The notes: generated by a model from the sequence alone, not told the origin. A stretch of 64,000 nucleotides of DNA from Anagrus nilaparvatae (GCA_022575985.1 JAKSXM010000007.1:16370501-16434500); one strand, 5' to 3'. Counted from the first letter of the stretch, positions 16,401-26,545 are shown. Program-made: numbers and translations.

Positions 16401-16586
16401 AAGTTTAAAAAAAAAAAATTATTTTAAAAAAATGAGATTTTCTTACTTCATAATGATCCGAATTCTCGGTTAAATTATTCCTTAAACATATTCTTGCATC
16501 ATGATTTGCTATAACGTTGATATTTATATAATTTTTCGTTGTTGGGAAATAGCTGTAATCTAAGCTATCAGGCGTTGATATTTTGA
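13424..16586 (-). CDS. Farnesoic-acid-O-methyltransferase-like protein (Methyltransf_FA plus two DUF3421), 5' end missing
   Basis: Exons on the minus strand are 16586-16447, 16383-16256, 14114-13975 and 13914-13424. Phases close to 298 residues plus a stop, but the first exon begins mid-codon and no upstream exon with a start or signal peptide was found. The first three exons encode a Methyltransf_FA domain: ISTPDSLDYSYFPTTKN, ANHDARICLRNN, IIIGGWGNTMSAI, TPGILKVEEDMGYLWIQWSC and GLSTAWGATGDWEIDG. The last exon encodes two DUF3421 repeats (GLYIGRCHHNQSVTPG and ALFIGRIHHNGTYKIGKI, each followed by a G-H/E-S-EF/YE-type ending). The family was named for a supposed role in juvenile-hormone synthesis, but many members lack a proven methyltransferase activity and are probably ligand-binding. 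I would not assign an enzyme reaction. The 2.1 kb third intron is full of dispersed repeats. Confidence 0.88.
14700..15230. other. Intronic block of less AT-rich, repeat-like DNA
   Basis: Part of the long intron of the FAMeT-like gene. It is richer in G and C than flanking intron (GAATTCCTGCAG, GGGGAGGGGGGTGTAC) and holds short inverted motifs such as CCTAGGTTACCAGCCTAGG at 15171-15189. It has no open reading frame of note; probably decayed transposon. Confidence 0.4.
15405..15900. repeat. Dispersed repeat built of ~24 bp GGGACTTAGAATAATT units, inverted pair
   Basis: At 15405-15560 the reverse complement of the unit occurs three or more times (AAGTCCCTAAACCTGAATTA and variants). At 15785-15860 forward-oriented units occur (GAGACTTAAAATAATTCG, GGGACTTATAAATAATTTTG). 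The same family appears at 26400-26545, 39665-39935 and 54010-54190. Here it lies inside an intron. Confidence 0.7.
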
Positions 16587-17050
16587 CTGAGCAAAAAGTT
16601 AAGATCTTTTATTAGTTTTGAAAACTAATTAATTTTATGAACTATCTAGATCAAAATGTACTACAAAAATGTAACTAGTACAGGTAGCGCAGCTGCACTA
16701 CCTATATACGAGATGTTAAAATTTTATTTTTTGTAAAAAAAGGTAATTTTTTATTTTTAACATTTCAAAAAATATTTATGCGATTTAAGTAAATGTTAAA
16801 TATAAATTTTATTAAGTTTTCAAAATCTTACATGAATTTTTTTTTTATATTTTTTGAATCTTTTTTACCTATACTTGCAACCGGAAATCGTAAAGTTACG
16901 TAATGTTCGTTAAATTACACATGCGAAAATATTTATTTTTTATTCTCATATTTAATCTTTAGTCTCAAAAGAATATATTAAAAAATCATTAATAATTATA
17001 AAATAGATTCTTTCTTAATTTAAATAAAATTTATTTTTATCAAATTTTAG
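16587..17050. other. AT-rich DNA that should hold the 5' exon(s) of two divergent genes
   Basis: The FAMeT-like gene (minus) lacks its first exon and the unrecognised gene at 17051-17917 (plus) lacks its start. A possible plus-strand first exon is 16832-16889: an ATG followed by hydrophobic codons and a donor GTAAAG, with phase compatible with the exon at 17051. Support is weak. A short perfect-looking hairpin AGGTAGCGCAGCTGCACTACCT-like sequence is at about 16682-16703. Confidence 0.35.
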
Positions 17051-17523
17051 CATCAAAACCAGAAAATTGTAAGTTTTGGCGGGGAATGCGAATATTATTA
17101 AATTTGGCACATAAGAGAGAGACAGTAGAAGGTACGCAAGCGCAAAAAAATTGTAAAAAAATCTTTAATTTTCTTACATGTTGGTTCGATCATCCTTTCC
17201 TGCTAATAGTTATCTTTTTAAAGTTATATTTACAAACAAGTAAATTTAAAATCTTATTTTTATTTATTCCTTATTTTTGCTACTAATAATTAGCTTGATT
17301 ACAATATATATCGATGATTTTATTCAAACCGAAGCAAAATAACTCCAAAATTTTATGAACATAAACATAACCTATTGCATCTTCCAATTTTATTAACTTG
17401 AGTGTTTTTATCTTTTTAATCAAAAGTACATTTTTTTGTTGTTTCTAAAATATAAATTCAATTAATTTATCAAATAAACATTTAAGTGAAATAATGTGAT
17501 TTTGTGAAATAAGTGTTTTTATT

Positions 17524-17554
<31 letters not shown>

Positions 17555-17669
17555 GTCTAGACTAAAACCGGGATTTAATCTTCAAGTGTACTTACATTAG
17601 ATAATTAAAAACTACAGAAGCAAACAAATTATACTTTTTGTAAGTTTTCATTTTAATATTCTAACAATA

Positions 17670-17702
<33 letters not shown>

Positions 17703-17917
17703 AGAATACTTATATCTAAATATAGTTAAATTACTAAGAATGCACACGTGAAATCATAATATGCACATTTATATGTTTAGGTATTCTTGGCACAGATTTT
17801 TTTGCTCTAAATACTCAATTGGAAAGTCCTGACATCTTGAAAGAAAAATTGCAACTACTTTATGGATCGAAAATTCAATTAGTAAAGAATTTTAAATCTA
17901 AAGCTGCAGTTATTTAA
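17051..17917 (+). CDS. Unrecognised gene, last two exons
   Basis: Exons are 17051-17131 (acceptor AAATTTTAG, donor G/GTACGC) and 17781-17917 (acceptor TATGTTTAG, stop TAA at 17915). The first ends one base into a codon and the second supplies the other two, so they join to one frame of about 71 residues. Recognisable parts are SKPENCKFWRGMRILLNLAH, KRETVEGILGTDFFALNTQ and LESPDILKEKLQLLYG. An AATAAA-type signal follows about ten bases past the stop. Translation through both exons is open and conserved-looking, which argues for a real gene, but I do not recognise the family. The 649 bp intron contains two long A runs. Upstream exons are not established; see 16832-16889 for one weak candidate. 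Confidence 0.6.
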
Positions 17918-18250
17918 ACAAACAATAAAAAACTTTAAAAAAAACTTAAAATTTTTATTCAAATATAAAGTGAATAAGATTAATTTTATAAATAGAAATA
18001 AAGTGTTTTTTTTATGCATTAAAAACCGGTCGTGCATTTATAAATAAATTGTGAAATCCAAAAGAAGCCTTAAAAAGTTAAGTAGTCTTAAATATTGATA
18101 AGATTGTATTGATAAAAAAAAAAACTCACTAAACAGGCTTTTTTAAAAATTTTAACATAAAATATTCGTCAGTATTTTTCTGAATTTTATAATTATAACA
18201 CTGTGTTGTATTCTTTATAACTGAAATTATAAATAATTAACAAAAATTAA
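17918..18250. promoter_or_regulatory. Spacer upstream of the hydroxylysine kinase gene
   Basis: This 333 bp AT-rich stretch contains the 3' end of the preceding gene and the presumed promoter and leader of the kinase gene. No specific motif could be named. Confidence 0.4.
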
Positions 18251-19348
18251 ATGAATATGACAGAAGAAAGTTTATTAACTCCAGGACAACAAATTACACC
18301 TCATATGGATGAAGAAATAGCTAAAAAACTTGTTGAATCAAGATATGATTTGCATATTAAAAGCATCACTGAATTAAATGCATATGACGATAAGAATTAT
18401 CACATTAAATGCAAAGATCAAGTAAGTGAAAATCCATATGTGGAAGAAATACATAAAGATGGATACGTTTTGAAAGTACTTAATTCATTGGATTCAAATA
18501 ATATTGGTTTTATCGAGGCTCAAAATGAGTTATTAATATATTTAAATAATAAAGGAATCAAATGCCCCATGCCAGTAAAACAAAAAAATGGTACATTTTA
18601 TTCTATTGAATCATTAGGTTCACCTGAGAAAACTCAAAGACATATTGTACGCCTTTTTGTTTACCGTACTGGAGAAGTCTTGAGTAATTTTCCTAATTGT
18701 AAAAATTTGTACGAAAAAATTGGTTTTTTTGCAGCTGATTTAGATATTGCTGCTGAAGGATTTTCCCATCCTGCATTGGAAACTCATAATTCACTTTGGC
18801 ATCTTAAAGCTCTACCAAATTTAAGAGAATTTTTATTTGCTGTAGAAGATAAAGGAGATAAAGACTTGATTGAAAAAATTATAACATCATTCGAAGATAC
18901 AGTATTAAGTAAAACTGAACAATTTGATAGTGGAATCATTCATGGTGATTTAAATGCTGATAATATAGTTGTTGATGATACTGGTGATCATCTTGAAGCT
19001 GTTATAGATTTTGGAGATTCTCATAAAACATGTTTAATTTTTGAGTTGGCTATTTGCTTATGTTACATGCTTGTTCATTCTGAAAATTTAGAAATTGTAA
19101 AAAAAGTTGTTGAAGGATATGAAAAGAAAAGACCATTAAATAAAATGGAAAAAAAAGTACTTAAATGTTGCGTTTGTGCAAGATTAGTTCAGAGCATTGT
19201 TATTGGAACATATTCATATAAAAATGAGCCTAACAATCATTATCTTGCATTTAAACATGAAGAAAAATGGAAAATGTTAAAAAAATTATGGAATACCGAT
19301 GAAGATGTTGTATTAGATATGTGGGGATTAAAAGATAATGTTGAATAA
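18251..19348 (+). CDS. Hykk: Hydroxylysine kinase (HYKK/AGPHD1 family), single exon
   Basis: Members phosphorylate 5-hydroxy-L-lysine with GTP in lysine/hydroxylysine breakdown and belong to the aminoglycoside phosphotransferase fold. The 365-residue product has the usual length. The catalytic loop is HGDLNADNIVVD with H231, D233 and N238, and the metal-binding DFGD is at 253-256. The N-lobe has YVLKVLN, and the substrate-side segment HNSLWHLKALPNLREFL is typical of the family. The start is the first ATG; a second ATG three codons later would also serve. The gene has no intron although its neighbours do. The stop codon overlaps an AATAAA. The family call is firm; the exact substrate is inferred from the family. 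Confidence 0.92.
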   Translation: MNMTEESLLTPGQQITPHMDEEIAKKLVESRYDLHIKSITELNAYDDKNYHIKCKDQVSENPYVEEIHKDGYVLKVLNSLDSNNIGFIEAQNELLIYLNNKGIKCPMPVKQKNGTFYSIESLGSPEKTQRHIVRLFVYRTGEVLSNFPNCKNLYEKIGFFAADLDIAAEGFSHPALETHNSLWHLKALPNLREFLFAVEDKGDKDLIEKIITSFEDTVLSKTEQFDSGIIHGDLNADNIVVDDTGDHLEAVIDFGDSHKTCLIFELAICLCYMLVHSENLEIVKKVVEGYEKKRPLNKMEKKVLKCCVCARLVQSIVIGTYSYKNEPNNHYLAFKHEEKWKMLKKLWNTDEDVVLDMWGLKDNVE

Positions 19349-20019
19349 ACATTTTTGCATTTATTTACATCAAATTTTTGTTTTAAAAAATTTTGCATTA
19401 AAGTATATTACTTTTTTTTTTATTCTTAATTAGTATCCTTTATATAGATATCATTCCAAATTATCAATAATTAATTTTATTAAAATTGTATACATTTTTT
19501 AAAAAAATCTACTTAATTATTTGTAAAAAAAAAAAATTATGTAAAAAAATTTAATTAATTCTGTTTACTTATATATAGGATATTTAAATATGCATTGAAT
19601 GTTATTAATTGTTGCATTTAAATATTTATATATAAATATTTTATATTATGTACCTATGTATTAATTAATATTCTTACATATCAATGAATAATTGTAAAAT
19701 ATTCAAATTATAATAAATTTCATTCATTTTTATATAAATTTAGTAAATACAAGAAAAAAAAATTATTAATAAATTATAATGTAAAATATTATACAAAATT
19801 TTTTCATTATACATAACTTTATTATTAATTTTATTTTTTGTTTTTATTTTTTGGTGTTTCCTTATTTCATTTTTTTTATTATAAAAATGCAGTTTTATAG
19901 ACTTGGTCTGCTATTCATAATTATAGTATATAGTATTTATAAAGTATGTAGCAGTATGTAGGTACAGTAGATAATAGCTATTTTTTAAAACAGGGACAAA
20001 ATATTAGTTTTGACTTTGC
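19349..20019. other. Very AT-rich 3' intergenic DNA
   Basis: A/T homopolymers dominate. Several AATAAA-like sites near 19710 could serve the kinase gene. No other signal seen. Confidence 0.6.
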
Positions 20020-20024
20020 ATGCA

Positions 20025-20195
20025 GTTGTATGCACGAGCGAGTATAGCGAACGAGTGCAGACAGCATTCAAAAGTCGAACCCCATATTTTAACCCGTAAT
20101 TTAAAACATAGTTTTACGTATAATGGGCAAAAAAGCCGTCTCCCTAAGGCAGAAAATAGGTTTTTTTGTGCTATATATGTAAATTGGTACCAAAC
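20025..20195 (+). repeat. Hairpin repeat family A, copy 1
   Basis: The core TGGGCAAAAAAGCC ... GGTTTTTTTGTGC at about 20124-20173 forms a stem, around a loop containing GTCTCCCTAAGGCAG. The upstream flank GTGCAGACAGCATTCAAAAG is shared with 29640. Other copies are at 29630-29765 and 47205-47330. This copy has two mismatches in the right stem. Confidence 0.75.
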
Positions 20196-20444
20196 TATAT
20201 TTTAAATCACGAGATCACGGGAATATGGAGTTCAAGTTTTGCAAAACCAATATTTTGTCCATTGTTTAAAAAACAGCTAATTTAAAGGCTCAAACAAAAT
20301 TCTAATTTAAATATCCTACATTTTTTTTTAAAGAGACTATAAAACAAGTTCCTGACGAAAAAATAGTATATTACGACCCATGTCCAGAAAAATATTAACG
20401 TATAAAATCTAAGCCATTTTTTGGGTAATTTTCGACTGTAATTT

Positions 20445-20652
20445 GTAGCGGTGTGCGGTTACCCGAAAGTTGGGTCGGGTACCCGAAATTTAAGTCAAAT
20501 TTTTGCAGATCAGATTCTGTGTGAAGCCCAAAATTTTCCGAAAAAGGTCTGCACTTGCAGTTTTGAATCGAAAGCTTCCTTGGATATCCCAAATACAACC
20601 GAACTCGAAGCAAAAAATCCGAAGTTTTGGGTAACCACACATCCCTAGTAAT
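20445..20652. mobile_element. Small element with ~30 bp inverted ends (GGTTACCCGAA type)
   Basis: The left end TGTGCGGTTACCCGAAAGTT and the right end, read as reverse complement, TGTGTGGTTACCCAAAACTT match, with about 150 bp between. The interior is unusually balanced in GC. It looks like a non-autonomous terminal-inverted-repeat element; superfamily not assigned. A relative is at 61665-61860. Both strands carry open frames here, which I read as a by-product of the inverted ends. Confidence 0.6.
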
Positions 20653-20685
20653 TAGAAAACTGTTATCTACCGTACGGTGTAAAGA

Positions 20686-20945
20686 CACTGAGAAAAATAT
20701 GCTATTAATTTAATAAAATCTGTAGTTGAAATAGAGCAATGAAATATTCTATTAAATTAATCTATTGATTGAATAAAAATTTTATTGATTGAATTACTCA
20801 ATAGAAATGTTATTGATTCAACAATAATTTTATTAAACCAATTACAATTTTATTGAATGAATAGTATATTTTAATTAATTCAATAGAATATTTAATTGCT
20901 TTATTTCAACTATTTTTTATTAAATTAATAGTCCATTTTTCTCAG
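20686..20945. mobile_element. Foldback MITE with CACTGAGAAAAAT ends
   Basis: Arms of about 75 bp are imperfect inverted repeats: CACTGAGAAAAAT...TAATTTAATAAAA on the left and ...TTATTAAATTAATA...ATTTTTCTCAGT on the right. The interior repeats ATTGATTGAATAAAATTTTATTG-like motifs on both strands. It has no coding capacity. Confidence 0.7.
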
Positions 20946-21418
20946 TTTACGGTATGGGGACAAAAGTTTCAAAAAAAGTTTCCCACTCCGATTTTCACAA
21001 AAAGTTTATTTTCCCATTACCTTTTTTTCCCAATAATTTTTTTTCCCAATAAGCAATATTTTTCCAATTTTTTTTTTCTAAAAATTTATTTTTCCCAATA
21101 AATTAATTCACATAAAATATTGTTAAAAAAGATTTTTTTACAAAACAATCATTTTAAAAAAAATAATTCTTTTTTACGTTTTAAAGTTTAATAAAAAACA
21201 AAATTTCTACAATATTATTTTACAATATATTTAACACCAAATTTTTAGTTTAAAATTATAATCATATAAATTATAACCATATACATTTTCGTATAAAGAA
21301 ATACAAATTTTCGGTTTTCCAAATTGTTAGAATTATTGATACTATTCAATTATTATATTTAAAAAATATCGCGCTTTAAAATTTTGTGGGTTACAAAATT
21401 TTAATAATGAGTGATTGA
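20946..21418. other. AT-rich DNA with T/C-rich microsatellite-like tract
   Basis: The part 20980-21110 repeats TTTTTCCCAATAA-type motifs several times. No gene seen. Confidence 0.5.
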
Positions 21419-21766
21419 AATGGAGAAATTATTATAAATGGAAGTACAAGATATCTTCATGTAGACGAGTTTTTATATTATTATCATTCAGACGGTAGCA
21501 AATCAACTTATTGGAACTGCAGAAGGAACTGCGTAAGGCAAAAAAGGTCAAGAACTAATAACCTATCAGAAGGCTGTCATAATCGTTTCCAGGTGGTGGT
21601 GGGACGGTATCATCCAAGTGCCTTTGCTTTCTTTGCTGAGTTGCAAAAAGAACAAGCATCCACTGAGACAATGCTACACCAATTAAATCTTGGACAAAAG
21701 ATAAAAAGGGTAAGAACACCTACCCAAAAGCGATTGGAAACATCCATTTTTAATACGCATATCTAA
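21419..21766 (+). pseudogene. FLYWCH/MULE-type transposon protein fragment
   Basis: The frame from a TGA at 21416 to TAA at 21764 is open for 115 codons without an ATG. It reads NGSTRYLHVDEFLYYYHSD, STYWNCRRNC and SEGCHNRFQVVV, which resembles a FLYWCH zinc finger (W, two Cys, late Cys-x-His). It continues into GRYHPSAFAFFAELQKEQA, a segment I associate with the N-terminal region of MULE-like transposases in insects. The catalytic transposase domain is absent. It is most likely a relic; a cellular FLYWCH exon is possible because GTAAGA at 21710 could be a splice donor. Confidence 0.6.
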
Positions 21767-22194
21767 ATACGAAGATCTGAAGGAAAAAGGTGGCAATATA
21801 CTTAAAATCGGTGGCAAATCATATTTCTTTTTAAAAAGCTTTTAATTTTAACAAATTTTTTGGGAAATATTAAAAAATTTTTTTGAACTTTATTATTTTT
21901 TTAATTTTTTGCAATGGGAAAAAAAGCTTTTGACCCCCAATCCAGTGTATAACTAGCATATTTGAAAATGCCAAGATTTTCTTTAAATAGGTTTGATTCA
22001 TATTACATTATTTATTAAATTATCGTTATAGCAATTTTTTAAAAAATATAATCATTTTAGAATACTTATAAAAAATGTGGATTTAATGTGCAAGCTATAG
22101 TCTTTTCTCTATTCATATTATATTATACCTTACATGTATGGAAGTAGAAAAACCAAAAAAAAAATCCCTGATTCTTAGAAGATATATTGTATAT
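21767..22194. other. AT-rich DNA, decayed repeat
   Basis: No coding or structural signal recognised. Confidence 0.5.
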
Positions 22195-22310
22195 TAAAAG
22201 ACGTTTCGGCTTTTGCCAAGGGAATTTACTGAGATGAAGCCGATCATACGAATGGCTGCATTTTCGCACTTTATGTATTTGGGTAACAGGAAGCTTTTTA
22301 TATACTACTC
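22195..22310 (-). repeat. Penelope-like terminal motif (possible hammerhead relic)
   Basis: On the minus strand the sequence TTGGCAAAAGCCGAAACGTC occurs at about 22200-22219: a short GGC/GCC hairpin followed at once by GAAACGTC. That pairing is the stem II plus core tail of hammerhead-like motifs found at Penelope-like element ends, and is similar to the motif at 55175-55214. No matching reverse transcriptase lies nearby. Confidence 0.4.
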
Positions 22311-22699
22311 TATCATTTCATTTAAACGCGATTATGGAATAAAAATAAATTTTTAATGCTATAATTTACAAATAGGGTTTTTTATGTAAAGAGTTAATTT
22401 AAAAAAAAAAATAATAATAATAGTATTTTAATTTTATCTATATAATATTTTTTATTCGTAATTTTTTAACTCAAGAACATTTTGATTTCTCAAAAAATAA
22501 TGTTTTGATAAAAATTTATTTTAAAGAAATTTTCCATTTGTAAAAATGGGTAAAAACTATGTCTCCAGATTAAAAAAAATTAAAAAAACGTAATTGCATT
22601 TTATCTTTCAATCTTTTCATTTAAAAAAAAGAGCTTTTTTAACTTTTCTTTTTAGCAATTAAAAGGGTAGAGGAGTAACAGGGGTAAAGGAAAATTTTT
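22311..22699. other. AT-rich DNA, nothing recognised
   Basis: No exon, RNA gene or repeat unit was identified. Confidence 0.5.
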
Positions 22700-22925
22700 T
22701 TTCTTGTTAGTGTCCAGAAAGTGCGTGTTTTCTGGCCGCTGCACTAATCGAAAAAACGCATTTTCTCGACACTGAGCAAGAAAAATTATGTTTTGTCCTT
22801 GGCCACAAAAAAAGGATGCCCCAAATCGCAGTTTACCATCCTCGGCTTCGCCTCGGACGGTAACTTACGTGCGATTTGGGCCATTCTTTACTTTTGTGGC
22901 CATGGGTAAAAATATACTATTTTTT
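22700..22925 (+). repeat. Hairpin repeat family B, copy 1
   Basis: The core hairpin spans 22801-22901. The left arm GGCCACAAAA...CCCCAAATCGCA pairs with TGCGATTTGGG...TTTTGTGGCC around a GC-rich loop CCTCGGCTTCGCCTCGG, itself flanked by GTTTACC/GGTAAC. A second small hairpin CCAGAAA...TTTCTGG lies upstream at about 22713. Other copies are at 43175-43405, 47165-47490 and 52490-52722, with a partial one at 51945-52025. Confidence 0.85.
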
Positions 22926-23094
22926 TGAATTCTGCAAAAGGGACAAAATAAAGACTTACAGGAAATTACTTTTTCTTAAGTTCCCTACTATAAAAAATAG
23001 GTTGCAAAAAAAGCGGTGAATTTTTCAGTCATTCTTTGACTTTTAATTGATTTTTAAAAAATTAAGACTAATAAAACTTACATAATGTTTTTTC
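22926..23094. other. AT-rich spacer
   Basis: Nothing recognised. Confidence 0.5.
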
Positions 23095-23170
23095 CCGAAA
23101 ATCCGGTTACGGCAAACGGAAATATTCCACTTACGGTAAACGGGATCCCGCTTACCGCAAGTGGAATTTT
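23095..23170. repeat. Short palindromic block (TTACGG-AAACGG / CCGCTTACCGC)
   Basis: CACTTACGGTAAACGGGATC at about 23130 is followed by its inverse CCCGCTTACCGCAAGTGG. A further GGTTACGGCAAACGG lies upstream. It resembles the end of the element at 27930-28100 (CCGCTTGCGGCAAGCGG). Confidence 0.65.
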
Positions 23171-25069
23171 TTTTAAGTGTACTAAATAAACTCAATATTT
23201 TATTAATTACTTTAAAATTTCATTTCATCAGATCATTTTAGCTTTAGTTTCAAAATATTTCAAAAAAACCCTTAAAAGAGTTAGTTTTTGATGAGTTGAT
23301 GGTGTTCCTCTATTTTCTAGCCATTTAGGGTCCCAAATTCGGATACAGCGTCACAAAAAAGCGGCAGTAAAACTTTTCTAAACCCGATTGACTGTTTGCA
23401 GTATAAGATTATTTTACTAATCAACTGGAATGAGGGGTGTTAGAGGGGAGGATTTTTTTTTGTGAATTCTGGAAAAGGTACAAAATAAAAAGATTTTGCA
23501 GAAAACATTGTAGATTTTTAGTGTTTTTTTTTTGTTGGTAAATTGACTTCAATTCCAAAATTAATTTTTACAAAATGTTTTAACTTATTTTATCTCGATT
23601 ATTGCATGCAGAAATATATATGAACTTAATTATTAGAATAAGAGTTGATTAAAAAAAATTATTTGGTTTTTCAATCATCGGACAAAATAAGTTACAATTC
23701 ACCAAAAAAATAAGTTTCTCATAATTTTAGTTGATTTGAATTTTTTTTTAATTAGAAGCAAATTTTCATAATGTATCTAATTTTTTGCTGAAGCTTGATG
23801 ACAGTACTAAGAAGTTACTTAATGAGCTGAAAATTTGAGATTCTCTTTTATTGTGTAAATAATTTGCATTTTTTTGCCGCAGAGTAATGAAAACATTTGA
23901 TAAAAAAATTTTTTTGTAAAAGCTTAAAGATTATTAATGATAAAATAATTTTAACCTGTATGAAATTGTCTTTTGATAAAAGATATATTTTGAAATAAAA
24001 AATAGATTTTCAAATCTTTATATTATACGTTTATGGTAGACCTTACAGTTACATTCATAGAAAATACCAGTTATTTAGCTAAGAGGGTCAGGGGTGGTTT
24101 ATTCCCTAGGGTTGTCAGAGGATCGCCATATATATATATAATATAAGGTTGAAAGTGAGAACTAAAGTATAGAAGACCAAGATAACAATTGTTTTCTATC
24201 TCGATCACTCCTATTAGTAATATCTAAGGGGAGTAGTGCAGTTTCATGTTGGCATTATTCTTGATTTCCTTGCTGACGTTGCTCTCTCTGACACTACACT
24301 TTTTTGCTTCTACTGTAAAAGTTATGTTTAATATACATTAAGCTGGATGTTAATGGAAAAATTTATTTTTTAAATTTCAAGAAGTCATCTTTCAAAGTAT
24401 ACGATTGATGCTTTCAAAGTTTCAAGGCGTGTAAATTGAGTTAATTATAAAAATGTCTTAATAAATATAGGTTGAGCTAATTTTTCATGAATTTTTTTCG
24501 TAAACTTTTTGAACTTGAATACTACCTCTTATCCAAATACAGAAGGGCTTAATAGAATCCTGGAGGATCTTCTTAGAAAGTATTCTTGTTAACGCTTGTG
24601 TCCCTCCGGGCCTCCATATTTTTGCTTTTCTTTTAATTGTTGCATGTGGCTAAAGTTAACAAGTTCAAAATCTAAGCTTAAAATTTGCTTGCTGCAAGAG
24701 AAAATATTATGCAAGTAATCTGAATTTCTTTTTTTATCATGCTCAAACAAATGACTAAAAAGTTCGAACTTTCTTTTTTAAAACATTTCAAATCTCATAA
24801 ATTACCGCTTTGCACAAACCCTAAATTAGCAAATTTTTTATTAATATTTTTCACGTTTTAATTTTTTTTTCAATCGTTTGAACAAAATAAAAAAAAAATT
24901 TGCTTGCCACGTAAGTTTTTTTCAGTTTACTCCAAAGCTACTTGTGATTTATACTTAAAATTTCTTAATACAGCATCGAAAATTTATTTCAGTTGCGAGA
25001 ATAAGTTATAACAATAATAGTTGCAATTTTTTATAACTGGAGTACAACTGTAACTTATGAGTATTACTT
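23171..25069. other. Gene-free DNA
   Basis: AT-rich with some less biased blocks around 23280-23480 and 24050-24320. A small inverted pair GTAGTGCAG ... CACTAC-like surrounds 24233-24300. No exon was accepted. Confidence 0.5.
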
Positions 25070-25104
25070 ATGCCAGATCTATTAATTTTTAATTATCTTT
25101 ACAG

Positions 25105-25363
25105 ATTATTCAAAATGTATCGTGATTCTAACAGGAGAGTCATGGACCTTCAAAAATTAGATCTGAATCGAAATATTGAAGTTCAAGCTAACAGATTAAC
25201 CAAAAAGGAAATGGAGAATTATTTGAAAAAGAAGTATATATTTGCTAGAACACGTGATTATGAGCTTAAAATGGTTGCTGATTCCATTAATCATGACAAT
25301 ATGATTCCATATTTTTGTGCAATTGTTCCATTAAATGACGTGTATGTAAGATCTGCTAACTGA
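25105..25363 (+). CDS. Unrecognised coding exon, probably terminal
   Basis: An acceptor (TTATCTTTACAG, ending 25104) opens an 85-codon frame to TGA at 25361. It reads LFKMYRDSNRRVMDLQKL, NIEVQANRLTKKEMENYLKK and DYELKMVADSINHDN, ending in IPYFCAIVPLNDVYVRSAN. The frame is charged and balanced, with third-position usage unlike the surrounding AT-rich DNA, so it looks like real or recently real coding sequence. An ATG at 25114 could also be the start of a short protein. I do not recognise a family. No upstream exon was found; it could equally be a fragment of a transposon or an integrated gene. Confidence 0.4.
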
Positions 25364-25689
25364 AATTGTGTATTAAAGGATAGAGTTATGAATGAGCGAA
25401 AAAAAGGATATATCGTTCTTCAATTCATTCCAATGGTCGCTACTTGGAGCACTGGTACCGTAACACGTTAAGGTAATTCTTTTAAATATATTAATTATTA
25501 GTAATGATAATATGAAAATTTTAGTATTTCCAAAATTAGGCTGCATCCTTGCTTATATAATGATGCGAAAAGTCATTTCTTTTGCGAGAAACGAAATATG
25601 TAATTTATTTTTATTTGTACAATGTAACTGGTTGTTCAGGGCAAGATGTAAATGTTTGAATATAATAATGCCTGGAAATCATCGTAATT
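25364..25689. other. Gene-free DNA
   Basis: Nothing recognised. Confidence 0.5.
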
Positions 25690-25815
25690 AGCCGATAATT
25701 TGCATTTTAATTGTTTCCCGATTCTGTACTTGCGTACGTACAAAATCAGGAGTTTCCGGGACAGTACTTACATACGTACAAACTCGGGAAAACAATTAAA
25801 ATACGAATTATATAC
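25690..25815. repeat. Inverted repeat, arms ~50 bp
   Basis: ATTTTAATTGTTTCCCGA with TGTACTTGCGTACGTAC on the left is mirrored by GTACTTACATACGTACAAAC and TCGGGAAAACAATTAAAAT on the right. The centre is near 25755 (GGAGTTTCC). Confidence 0.7.
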
Positions 25816-26399
25816 GAGTATTAATATAATAATTTTTTATAAAATAATGAAACCTTACAATTGTATTACAAATGGATAACTCAGGACAAATAATTATAAC
25901 GGAACAGTAATAAACCATTTCACAGATGTGGAGAATATTTAAAAAATTCAAAGAAGTACATTATATCAAGACAAAAAAAAATTATTCTTAAAAGTGTAAG
26001 TTTAAGGTAATATAATATATTGATTATTAGTAATTAAAATATAAAAAATAGTATGTCTAAATTTGTCTTGGATCCAGAGTTATATAATCTATAAAAGTCA
26101 TTTCACTTCTGACAAACGTATACACCAAGATGTATACACCAAAATGAAAGATACTAAATTTTTGGATATATTGATGATTAATTCATTTAGGTTCTGCTTT
26201 ATACATTTTTTTCCTGGACTCCTTGACTCATTGACCTTTAAGTCAATTATCAATTAATTCCTTTAATGTATATCTCTATTAACAAAAAAAAACTCATAAC
26301 TGGTTTGTGTGTTAACACAACAAACGAACATGGGGCATGTAGACTTATTATGAACACTTTTAACTTGTATTCTCTAATTATTGTGAGTCCTTGAACCAA
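25816..26399. other. Gene-free AT-rich DNA
   Basis: A short tandem duplication ACGTATACACCAAGATGTATACACC is visible near 26115. No exon accepted. Confidence 0.5.
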
Positions 26400-26545
26400 A
26401 AATAAACTCCTTAATTCAAATTATTCCAAGCTCCTAAACCCAAATTATTTTAAGTTCCTAAATCGAAATTCGCCTAAGTCAGTTTGATCCCCTCTCTAAA
26501 AATGTATATTTTTACCCCCTCCCCCTTCCTATGAACATGTCCCAT
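26400..26545 (-). repeat. ~24 bp-unit dispersed repeat, copy
   Basis: Reverse-oriented units CTCCTTAATTCAAATTATTC, CTCCTAAACCCAAATTATTT and TTCCTAAATCGAAATTC are followed by a C-rich tail (TACCCCCTCCCCCTTCC). The same order with inverse strand is seen at 39665-39935. Confidence 0.7.

Noticed and set aside
16682..16703. Short GC-rich hairpin in the spacer
   Set aside because: Too short and isolated to call a terminator or RNA gene.
20395..20688. Open frames on both strands (97 and 65 codons)
   Set aside because: Explained by a small inverted-repeat element; no family resemblance or splice context.
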